64,000 bases of DNA, taken from NCBI GenBank assembly GCA_003342895.1, contig PTFA01000547.1, positions 1 through 64,000 on the forward strand. Reading direction: 5' to 3'. Each line of letters starts with the position of its first letter. Position 1 is the first letter of the stretch. Origin of the DNA: Casuarius casuarius (lineage: Eukaryota > Chordata > Aves > Casuariiformes > Casuariidae). Position numbers and translations under genes: made by a program. This document shows positions 25,225 through 35,900 of this stretch, piece after piece. The notes beneath the pieces are model-generated. The model saw only the letters and a program-made list of their open reading frames with translations, was not told where the DNA came from and did not search any database.

Positions 25225-26400
25225 TAGTGTCTGCCCAGTTGAGACAAGGGATTGACTTGAGACAACGTGACTGACTGAACTCCTACCCGCTTCACAAGAA
25301 AGCATTTTACTAGCTGTTGTAGGGAGTCTCCATGCAGGAGTTTTGGGCTGTCCCAGAGATTCCCACAGGCAGCTCCTACTGCGCCTTTGGCCAATGGACA
25401 GACACCAGTGGTTGCTTCAGGGTGCTGACCACCATCCTGGGTAGACTCAGGCAGTCCCAGCAGCTCCCCCAGGCAGTTTCTGCTACAAAAACGACCAAAC
25501 TGTACACAGATAAGATACTTGAAATAGTCGGTAGAAACTATTCCTGCAGATGCAGATGAGGTCACGTATGACCATCTTTTGTACACAGTAAGATAGCTGG
25601 GATAGGTTTTTTTATGTAGCTTAAGGTATTCTATAGCAATGGATCATGCATGTGCTATAGCGGTCATGTAGAACCAGCTCTGTGAAAGACATGAGAACAG
25701 CAGCAGTTTCGGGACTCTCTCCTGGACCAGCTGAAGATGCCGCTGGAAGGACCTGCCACCACCTGGATAGCAACTGATCTCCTTGTTGGAGAGATCCAAC
25801 TGTCCACACAAGCGTTGTGCTATGCAAAAACTCTGAATAAATTAGCATTTTTAAAACAAATACTTTGTACACGAGTGTCTGTGCAACAACACTGAATTGT
25901 AATGCTTCAGCAAAATTCGTTGAAGTTCTGAAAACAGAGATTCTGACCTAAGACATACATGTCCTCTCCCAAAGTCTTCCAAGAAAGATCCCCACTTGTT
26001 ACTATTCACATTACTAAATCTCAAATACAAAATAAAAGGTATACCAAAGAATATACATAAGTTTAGATTTGACCCATAAGAGTCTGAGCAAGTGAATAAA
26101 TAAATGTAACTGAGTCTGTTACAACATGGCCCTTAATTTTGCCAGTTTCAAAAAGTGTCCCTTTGGCCACAGAAGTCTGTAGCAGTAATCACGAAATACC
26201 CCAGTGAGGTGTTGTTTGTAAGCTGACAACTTCTCTTTGAATAAACTTTGGGGTTCCACAGAGGCCAGCTGTCCACAAGATCCCACATGCACACACGTTA
26301 AGTGGGTAGGATCTGTCCAGCCACACGCAGGCCGGATGGACAGCTGCCAGCACAACAGGGTTCCTGGAAATTGGTTCAGTGCTGTTTCTTGCTCTCACAT
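25225..26400. mobile_element. Possible LTR-derived sequence (class uncertain)
   Basis: Two GC-richer blocks, about 25225-25860 and 26180-26400, stand out from the AT-rich intron. Each contains an AATAAA signal (25836-25841 and near 26238), as in the R-U5 part of a long terminal repeat. I see no retroviral coding region, and I cannot place the LTR ends or the direction firmly. It could equally be another old repeat. Confidence 0.2.
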
Positions 26401-28292
26401 ATGAACTCCCTTCACTGTACTTTCACTTGAACTTGTAGTTTGATTTCAAATGCAGCGGTTCATGCACCAGTCTGAAAAAATTAGTGCAGAGCTCACCAGT
26501 GTTTCCAACAGACTTCAAAACTGCAACAAGTGGTGTTCTAGTTTCCAACAGCAGAAAGATCATACAAAATTGCTATCATCTTTCAATAAATTATTTAAAA
26601 TACAATGAAAATAAAACAATTCAAGGGGTTGTGAATCCAATCTTCACTATAATTTAAATATCCATAACTCTTCTGGCGACTGTTTCTGTCTTCAAACACG
26701 TCACTTGGTAAATATATCCTCTCTCCTGTATGGTTGACAAATCTCCATAAAGCTTTTTGCCCCAGTGATTAATTTTTTTTTTTATATATATAAACTGTTT
26801 TGCCATATACTGTAAAGACTGGGGATTAACATAGACGACAGAAAGATGACCTGTATTCTGTGTGTTCAACCAGAAATTTTAAAACCTCTGCTTTGAAAAA
26901 GAACACAATATCCTATTAATAGAAGCTCATCTTTATTTCATTGCTTTTCTCTCTCTTCCTCCCGCCCTTAGTTCATCTATTACTGAAACCTGCTTAATTA
27001 TTTAAAACAGACTTCTCTATTGCCTTATTAATAATAAATTACTCCTGCTGTGGAAAAAGTGAAACAAGTTCATCTCTGTGAAGACACTCCAGCTTTGGAG
27101 TTATCTGAATTGAGAAAACCCTGCAACTGAGAACTTGAAGGCTGAAATACAGTATATGTAACCCAAAAGGACAGAGAAGCAAAATACTGCAGGTCAGTTC
27201 CCTTCTACCTGAAAGGCTTGTCTTCAGCAATCAGTTTCTGCTTCACAAATCCAAGCCATCCATGCATGTGGTTTATCTTAGCATTAGTTATTATTCTGAT
27301 ACTTCACTGTCACAAGTGTCTGCAGAGGAAGAGAGACTGTGGACACCAGTGACAGGACTCTGCAAAACAGAAGTCTTGCAACAGAGGAACAAAATATGTC
27401 TTGGAGGGTCAACACCTGGCTTTCAGATCCATAAACCTTTTGATAGGTGATCTAGTTTGGAGGAAGATATTCTCCATTCCTGGAAGTAAGTATCATGGCC
27501 TTATTTTGAGGCCTACATTGTTTTCTCTTTATTATGGCAGGAGGGAAATAGGCTGCCTGTCTCTCTTCTCTGGTCAACAAAGGAAAGAAATGCTCTTTAA
27601 ATCCTGGCCAAAAAAATAAACTTAAACTTTTGTGCCTTACAGTGCTTTTGTCAGCAGGTCTCTATTTCCACATCTAAAAAAGCCACCATTCTCAAAGCAC
27701 TGTGACCTTTTAAAGATGCTGTTTAGACCTTTCATACAATTTATACATCAGAATATTTCATCATATTGAGATACCACACAAAAACTATTCTCTCCAGTAA
27801 CATGCACTCATCCTTAAGTCCAGATTCACTGCAAATGTCCTCTATTTAGACCTGTAAACAACACTATTTCTGTGCTTGGCTAGGCACACTCACAGTAGGT
27901 TGTTTCTGATGGATAATCTGCCAGGGAAGGTTGATAAGCAAGAGCTACCTAAATGGGACCAGGGCCTTCCCTTCCTGGGAGATAACTGTGTGCATCCGGA
28001 AGAACAGCCCTTCCTACAGGGTATCCCAGAGGTGCATGTACCAAAAGGTCCATGCTGGTCTCCAGCTGCAAACATTGCTCAGTAGGATGTGAGCAGAATC
28101 TCTCCAGTTTCACACTCAGAATACATAATCGAACTGCAGCCCCACAGCCTTTTCCAACAAGAGTCAGTTTCCTCTTGACACAGTGCTAGCGGCTGTGCAG
28201 CTCTCACTGGTATTGTATTCAGAAAAGATTTCTGATAAATAGATTTTGGAAATATATGTCAACCGCTTGTATCTCGCTTGAGTGAGAAACCT

Positions 28293-28333
28293 CCAAAAAA
28301 AACAAACCAAAACAAAAAAAACAAAAAAACCAC
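28293..28333. repeat. A-rich low-complexity tract
   Basis: Runs of A interrupted by single C (AAAAC-like units) over about 40 bases; simple-sequence repeat. Confidence 0.8.
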
Positions 28334-31300
28334 CAACTGCATTTATTCCAAAGACACTGACAGCATCTTTCTGCTTTTATCAAATACACCTGCTCCATAA
28401 AGTAGATGTCCAGAAAATTCAGAGACTTTCTCACTCCAGTGAAAACATACATCACTAAGTAAGACTGCACAAGGCACATGACAGCATATATTCCACATTG
28501 TTAAATATTAAGCAGGTACTTGGATACACTATTTATTTATTCACACAAGTCTGTTACCTACCTTCTACATCAGAGGACTACCACACTTTACTACAGTGGA
28601 ATTATCCATGGGATGTCAGCAATACTCTTTTTATACACCTACCAAACATTGCTTTTGGGGAGAAATACATAGGAATTACTGAAATTTCTACGTAGATTAA
28701 ACTGTGAATAAACTTGGAAACAGGGTTTCTTAAAAACAAATGGACTTTTACTCAATTGATCTGCATCTTTCTCACTTTCGTGTTTGTTGCGTAAATCTTT
28801 CCAAATAATCCCTAACTAGACCCTACTGCAGGCTGGCTGTTTTGACTGTTAGCTTCTGAAACTTGTTGCTGGATCCTTCATATTGGTCTTCCACCAAACA
28901 TCGTATTTTTAATCTATCAACCAAATGCTCAGCGCTAAGGAATGACAGTCACTCTCTCATGAAAAAAGGCAAAAGAGAAATTGTCGTATTTAATGACTCT
29001 CAACTGCAAATCATTCTTCTGACTCCCTGGTTTCATCACTCTCTTTTGGAGACCTCCTAGCTAAATGAAAAGTGACTGCTATTTAGATCTAAAGAGGTCT
29101 TACCAGTTTCAGTATCACATGATTAACAATACAAAATGATTATACATACTTCCAAGCACTACTTCTAAAAGCAAAATGGTTTTGTTAAAAAACAATGTGG
29201 GAGTAATTTTCAAGATAGACCTGGAAAAATACTAAAGATAATAAAACCACCTAAACTGCATCACTCATGTGCAGCTCCTTGATACTTCTGGGGGAGGAAG
29301 AGGGTGTATGCCTGAAGGTAGGACAATGTCTCTCAATCTAATTCCTTCTTATTTCAAAATCAGTGTTACAAACTAGACTGAATTACATCTCTGACATATA
29401 CTTATTACGCCGAAAAGCTCTTGTCTGAGATCTTGGTTTTTTTCTGAAGAAAGAAAGAGGAAAAACATATATACTGATAAATAGGCTTCAGCTATATTTT
29501 TATTCTAATTGATCCCTCATGATCACTTAGTCAACACAATCCAATTTTATCCAACTTACAAGCAATTCTAGGAATGTTCTGTTAAAGCAAGCAGTCTGCT
29601 CAGACCTGTATAAGTTGATATCTGAATTAAAGATCCCAGTAATGCAAATACAAACCTCATCTTCAATGAAAAACAGAAACTTTCCCAACTCCAAATCTCA
29701 TATTTTGTTCTTCTACAACATGTACTCACGTCACTCTGTCACACACCTTCTAGACTATTTGCTCAACTTTGTTTTCTCCTTCTGAGAATGCAGATTGCCT
29801 GTATGTCTACAGCCACCATTTATCTTTGCACTGAGCTATGCTTATTGTCATTATACATCACTGTTTCAATTACTGCCAGCACTGAAAATCTTAGATAGGC
29901 TTCTGCGTGACAGGCCATGAGAAATGCTCAATGAGAAATGAACTTTTTGGTGCAAAATCAAAAACCCAGTGTACTTGTACAATGTACTATACTACCAGCA
30001 CATCTTAGAAAGCCAAATTCTGCAAGGTGCAGTGAGGTATTGGAGATTAGCCAGAGCACTTTCAGGAAGGACTCAGTGCTCCAAGGATCCCCAACCTAAT
30101 GTTGCTTAAGCATTACTGGTACTAAGTGTTTTGAGCAGCAAGAAGTATTCTTTGATTCTCCTGAAGACAGCATTTAGAAGCAGAGAAAACATGGTGGCTA
30201 AAATTTACAACAAGAAACACAGTAACATGATCCGCATTTGAACAATGAGAGGGAATTAAATCAACACTGCTGGAAATTTAATTTGAAAAGAAGTTACATT
30301 AAAAATAACTGTTTTCTTCTACAGAATCAGCAGGCTGCTTCAGCCTTCCACCTGACTGACAGTCAATTCTGTAACAGGCTTGATTTCTAAAATATTTGAG
30401 GGAATAATTTTTGAAATATAATTTTTAAATGAGTTTCAATGAGACTATGAAGAACCTAAAACCAGAACATACTCATCACTATGTGTTTCTGACAGTTTTC
30501 AAGGGAAAAAAAATCTGGAAGCCACATGTCTAGGCTAGCTTGCATATTTTTTCAGCAATTCAAACACCATGCTCCAAAATCTCTTCACACTTGTAAAATA
30601 CCAGCCTCTTTAGTTTTGAATATAGATGAAAAAGAAGCAGCAAGTCATAGGTCTACACAGCATGTGATCTCATCTGAATTCCTTTTGCTGAGACTGAGGT
30701 ATTTTGGATAGTTCTGATGGGTGCCTAGAAGGTTACAATAATTCAGTTTAAAAGGCTAAACAATACTCAAACTTCTGTCATTCAGTCTTCTTCCAAAAAA
30801 AGAAAAAGGTCACCAAAAATGCTGCACAGCAATAAAGAGGATGGAGCAGATGTTTACAGTGCAGTTATCCTTGAAGTAATAGGATGGATCCATATTAGAG
30901 ATGATGTTGGCCCGGTAAATTTAGCTTACCAGGCCTTTTCACATCAGGCATAAATTTAATATAGTTAAAAGTTGCTTATGAGTTTGTGCTAGGAATAAAG
31001 AAAAGCCATAAAATTTCAAGTAGAAATTACTATGACAGGCCAACAATGACAGCTGGAATGACAAACTGAACTGATTCTGATCCAAGCTAAGTCTCATGCC
31101 AAGAGAATTTAAGAAATGCTAATACTGTAAATGTCTGGGCAATGACCTTCAATGCTTAGGTCACAGGAGAGGGAATACATTTTGTAGTGATAATATATTA
31201 TATCAGGGTTCATAGCACATCTTTAGAGCCTGGAAGTGAAAAAAACATGAATCTTTCTTCTGGAATCTGAATCTGTGATACAATCTTTATAGAAATCGTA

Positions 31301-31729
31301 ATAATCATAACGGGGCTTTAACAGAAGCTGTTACTTGACAGAAAATGAAACTTAGAATTAACAGGGACACAGAAGGCTAGATAATAGAAGACATTGTTTG
31401 GTAGCTATTCTAACTGTGCAGTGGCTGTTAGAAAAAATTTTAACAGCACTTGTTTCAGAAAAAAAGTGAAGACTTTTCTGAGTCAGATTGCTGTATAATG
31501 TAACCGAGGTCATCAGTGTCTCATAAAGGAAAATGTGTCTCACTGACAGTGCATGTTTAGTTCTTACATACCTTCCAGAGCACAAATTTAAAAGGTGCTA
31601 AGCGCTACTTACTTTACCGTGGACTGAACCACAAAGCACGGACAAAAGCCACCCTCCTGCACCGCGATCTATGTCACGGTTAAAGCAACAGGGCAGAGAG
31701 CCTGAGAGCCGAAAGCTCTGCATACTCAC

Positions 31730-32928
31730 ATCTCCATCTAGTGGCCTCTGGTCCTCACAGTCCCTCGTTGGGCTGATGTCCTGCCGCATCACCCAGATAG
31801 GCTCCTTCGGTTCATCAGGGGTATAAGGAGATCGGATGGTCCTTGTCTTCACTTCCTCAATAGCCTCTTTAATGTCCTTGATGGCCAATGAAATCGCATC
31901 TCTCTTTTCCTTGCTGTACCTCTGTACGGACTCTCCCGAGTTGGACGTGACTCGAGAACCAGCAGGAAGCTGGCCATTGCTTTCATGCCCAGCAAGAGCA
32001 TGAGCATGCTCCAAACTCTGCTCTGCCTCTGGCATGTCTTCAGCCGCCTTGTCCAAGCTCTGGGAGCTCATGCTCTGCTTCACCTCCGCCACGATCTGAT
32101 CAATGTCCTCCTCTTGTTCGTAACTATCCATTCTTGGGTAGGGCGCGAACTCTGCCTCCTTCTCGGGGCTGTCCGACTCTCCATCAGACCGTTCATCGTA
32201 ATGGTGAAGGCGGGCACCCAGCGCTTCTTTGCGGTAATTGTCTGCCTCCTCCCTTTCCCGCTCATAGAGCCGGAGCCCATCCCTCCCATCGAGCTCTGGC
32301 GTGTCTCCTATCTCCTCATACACGTGCTCCTGCAGTCCGTAATCGGCATAAGGCTCAGCGTACTGCTCTTCCTCCCCTCGGTGGAAGAGCCGATGCGTGT
32401 AGACATAACCCGAGTAGGCTGCATTCATGGCTTCCTCGTGCTCGATGGAGTGGAAATGTAAATGGTTGGGCAGCGTTCGGTTATGAACGGCCTCGCCGTG
32501 CTCAGCCTCAGCGTTCTCCGTGTACTCCTCAGACTCTGGCCTATACTGCACTGCGTATGCGCTCTCATCCTCGTTTTCCTGAACTCTGTCTGTATCATAA
32601 CTGTCCTCCACCGTGGCTATGACATCCCCTTCGGCAGTATCCGTGTGATTGTGGAAACCACTCTCAGTGCTGGCCGACCGAGCTAGCATCCCGTCCTCCT
32701 CCTGCCCAGACTGGCCTCCTTGGCTGCTGTCTGCGTGTCTCGAGTAGTGAGTTGCATACCGTTGCTCCTCTTCCACCTCTGAGTGCTCCAGGTCAGCCTC
32801 CACTGACTCGTTCACTGCTTCATTTGCTGGCTCTTCACTTACCTCCCCCTCAGGCGATCCAGCCAAATGGTTCATGGCAGGTACTGGTGGGTAGGCCACT
32901 TACTCTATTGACATTTTGTCTGCCACGG
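31730..32928 (-). CDS. APBA1: APBA1 coding exon 1: start codon, acidic N-terminus, Munc18- and CASK-binding regions
   Basis: Coding part is 31730-32875 (382 codons). The start ATG is at 32873-32875, in good context (G at -3), and matches the family N-terminus MNHL. An in-frame TAA at 32900-32902 excludes a longer N-terminus. The acceptor is placed after CTCTCGTTCCAG, so the exon starts at 32928 with about 50 bases of 5' UTR. The donor is GAT|GTGAGT, phase 0. Residues 1-200 are rich in Glu, Tyr and His (for example YAVQYRPESEEYTE and HVYEEIGD) and are probably disordered. Residues about 200-290, around DIDQIVAEVKQSMSS, correspond to the Munc18-interacting region. Residues about 320-378, from KEKRDAISLAIKDIKEAIEE to EPIWVMRQDISP, are the conserved CASK-binding segment, which in mammals binds the CaM-kinase domain of CASK. 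Reading runs open for 44 codons past the donor, which is intron and not protein. Confidence 0.96.
32900..32914 (-). promoter_or_regulatory. Four-codon upstream ORF in the APBA1 5' UTR
   Basis: Within the presumed untranslated part of the first coding exon the minus strand reads ATG TCA ATA GAG TAA. It has A at -3 and ends 24 bases before the APBA1 start codon, in the same frame. If the mature mRNA keeps this exon edge, ribosomes would meet this minimal ORF first, which could lower or condition translation. The sequence is seen directly; the effect is inferred. Confidence 0.5.
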
Positions 32929-35900
32929 CTGGAACGAGAGAAACAAACAAAACCCCCCCCTGAAGTTACTCTTAAAAAAAGTAGAGTCAACAAACAGAAG
33001 CAACAACAGGGACTCTTCCTGCCCCAGCAGACAAACTTTTAACTTCATGAGCTATGAAGTCAGAGGACAGCCAACACAGCAATGTGACCTTCCATGCTAA
33101 TGACCTCCACCAGCACCAACCACCCACAATCACCTTCACCATTTTACGGACAAATTCTTTGTGGAAGAACCATCTCAGAACAGCTCCTGCGGAAGCTCCT
33201 GACAGTGAGATCCAGTATCCGTAGTGGGATACATCTAGGCTGATGTCCGTGATGCACACATGCTGACTCCCGCACCAAATGTCCTCCCTAGAATATGGAA
33301 TAGGCATTACTAATATTCACAAGTGTGACCCCTACCACTCTGAGAAGGGCGAGACATTTTGGCCTTATTGAGTTTGAGTAAAATTCTCAAAAGATGATAT
33401 AATTACTACAAAGGTCTGCCAAAGATGATAATTATGCAGGCCATGGAAACAGGAAAAAAATGTAAGAATATAGGTCAGCCTCTACAAGTTTCTCAGAGCA
33501 ACTAAGCTCATCTAGCTCAGAAGGTTTCATTCCTACCTAACCATTTCAGCTATTTTGAACTTTGCCCTATGTTTTAAAAATGTAGTTTCATAAAGACAAG
33601 GGCATCTTATGTTTTCCAAGTCAAACCACATACCCATGAGTACCCACACTGCTTTAGCCTGTGGTTTATTATTAGATATTAAGATAAAAGGTATCTGCTG
33701 AAAGGCTTATAATTTGAAGGAACTATGAGACTGTATATGCCAAATATCAATTAAAAAATTCACATGAATGTAAAAAAGAACTTGAACCAAATTTAGTGAA
33801 CTTGGGCAGGGAGGTTTAGATGATGCTTTGCTAACTAAATGAGCTCTGGCAGTGGGAATACTTTGCTTTGGAAAGAAAGTAATAGCAATTTCAGCTGTCC
33901 TCCATTAGAGCTTTTGACAAGCTGGCAAGTGCAAATAGGAGATATTTGTGCTATGCTTCAGTGGGCAGCTTCCAGCTCAACAAACGTTTTTCCTTGTCTA
34001 TGCCAAACCTAATGTTTTAGCCTTTAAACTTATGGTCCTTAAAAAAGGAGGAAAAAAAATAAATTTTGGTCCCCATTCCACATGGATCATTTCACTTCCA
34101 GAAACAAAACATACATAGCTTGTGCAAATCCACCATGCTGTGTTTAACCTCTAAGATGTGCCTTTCCCACCTTCATAGGGGGGGAAAAATTATAACTGTT
34201 CATGGTATAGTACAATTGTAAAATAATAAACAAAAATAAATAAAATAAATCACAAAAAAACCCATCAATTGAATAGGTAAAGATGGTATACAGAAACTGG
34301 GGTCACATAAAGAAAAAGTAAACAGAAAAGCTCATTACTTTAGACTTTAGTTTCAAAATAATTATGAGAAAATTCAGTTTCCTTTTTTTCAGCTAAAGAA
34401 AGTATCTGAACAAGAATCCTTCAGTGACAAACTAATATCTTTTCCAACAAAGATTTCCAAGAAATCAGGAAAGAATGGGTGAAATATGTGTATGTATATG
34501 TCTGCTGTAAGTACCAAACCAAATATTCCAACCCTCAAAACAAATGACAACCATATTATTTAAGGAAACAAGAACAATAGTATCGGAGAGCTTTCGATTT
34601 TAAGAACAGATTAAACAAAAAAAGTAGTGAAGAAAATACGTAATAGGCCTTTGAAAAATCCATTCCAAGCAAGTTTCCTTGCTTCCATTGAAGTCAGCTG
34701 TAAAATTTCCACTGCTTTGCACAGAGACAGAAGTAGGCCAAAACTGATCATTGTTTAAAAATCCTTACAACTGTCGTGCTCAAAGCAGCCCTTGACTCTT
34801 AACTAAGTGTCATTGGTCACTCACAGAGAAAGGGTATATTACCAGTAGAAAGAAGTGAAGTTCGACACAACCACAGGATGACGACAAATTTTCTGAAATC
34901 TTTATATAACATGTATACTGCCACATCTTTAACTGAATGACATTAAGTTTGGAAAGAAGGCAAAATTTAACCGCATGAAGGCTATCTATATCTCGGCTCA
35001 AAAAAGCTATCAAATGCCACAATATTTACCAGAGCCAAAGTGAAGACAACATCTGAAAATATGTGATCCAATTTTGGAAGTCATAACACAAGATCAATGA
35101 CAACACACTAGCTAGCATACAAGGGACACAGCATTGCTGACGTGCACAGCTATGAGAAAAAAATTAGAGAGAGATACAGAGAAGTCAAAATATTGCTACG
35201 GACCACTTGAAGGCCCTCAACATTTTGCAAAATGAAAGCTTCCACAGTAAAACTGTTTCACTTGTGAAACTGCCCTCATTTGAAGGATGACCTCTGGTTA
35301 ATTTCAAATACTGGTATCTTGAAAATGTCAAGGTAATGTGCTTTGGGGGGAGGACAAGAAAAATGTTTTACTTAAAGGCTTTTACTGAAAAAGTTCCTTT
35401 TCTGTTTGCCCCTTTTCCAGTAATTTCAGTTTAACTTCATTTCTTAATTTTGCAAAGAATAATATATGGAAAACGTTCTTTCAAATTTTAATTGTCAATG
35501 ATGAAGAGAAATTTGCTTATAAAACTGTGGATCTGATGAAATGCCCTTCGATCACCTCAGCCTCAATAACTTTCTGTGAAAAGTAAGTTTCTGAGTTAAA
35601 TACATGCATTTGACTGTTTAAAACTGGTCCCTTTGGAGAGTACTTTAAAAGGACTACCTATTAAGGTGTGGGGGGGTTAGAAACACTTTTCTTACATGGT
35701 AGCTGGAAGACTACTGAAAAACAAAGCTTTCTTCTCTCAGTAGCACTTCCCTCCAGTAGATACAAGGTCTTTGTGATTATTCTCACCAGGCCTTCAAAAA
35801 GCACCTAATCTAAAGCAAGCAAACAAAAATCGATACCCTACGTAAAATGCCATAGGAAGAAGAGGATATAAGCAAGAGAGGTCATCTGAATCTGGAAATA

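Larger units (their letters stand above)
20094..31729 (-). other. APBA1 intron (coding exon 1 to 2), 11.6 kb
   Basis: The largest intron inside the coding region. It holds the assembly gap at 20957-21151, a 147-codon plus-strand open frame at 21366-21806 that I do not recognise, a moderately GC-rich patch at about 22080-22270, a possible LTR-derived stretch at about 25225-26400, and an A-rich tract at about 28295-28335. The rest is AT-rich unique-looking sequence without recognisable genes. Confidence 0.85.
1019..32928 (-). other. APBA1: APBA1 gene body, partial (nine coding exons; 3' end outside the window)
   Basis: This span runs from the 5' edge of the first coding exon to the last coding exon visible. 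Conceptual splicing of nine minus-strand exons gives 710 codons without a stop, in the APBA1 order: acidic N-terminus, Munc18-interacting region, CASK-binding region, linker, PTB domain, first PDZ domain. APBA1 rather than APBA2 is supported by the MNHL start, the stretch SESGFHNHTDTAEGD, the CASK-binding segment near KEKRDAISLAIKDI, and ENCKD followed by VYIEKQKGE. The human protein has 837 residues. About 110 residues (second PDZ domain and C-terminus) should lie beyond position 1, so the bird protein would be about 820 residues. The family acts at the presynapse and Golgi as an adaptor for amyloid precursor protein, Munc18-1, CASK and LIN-7. Intron phases are 0 except between the third and fourth coding exons (phase 1). 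Confidence 0.96.

Noticed and set aside
28219..28479. Minus-strand 86-codon frame with a Phe/Cys-rich run
   Set aside because: The run is the translation of an A-rich simple repeat on the plus strand.
31985..32686. Plus-strand open frames of up to 162 codons over the first APBA1 coding exon
   Set aside because: They are shadows of the real minus-strand exon, whose residues match APBA1 along its entire length.
32876..32899. An eight-codon N-terminal extension of APBA1 starting at a GTG
   Set aside because: An in-frame TAA stands directly before it, GTG is a poor eukaryotic start, and the family begins at the ATG at 32875 (MNHL).
32987..33307. Minus-strand 106-codon frame just upstream of the first coding exon, considered as a further coding exon
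   Set aside because: It is separated from the exon by stop codons and a clear acceptor (CTCTCGTTCCAG), and has no resemblance to APBA1 or to any domain I know.
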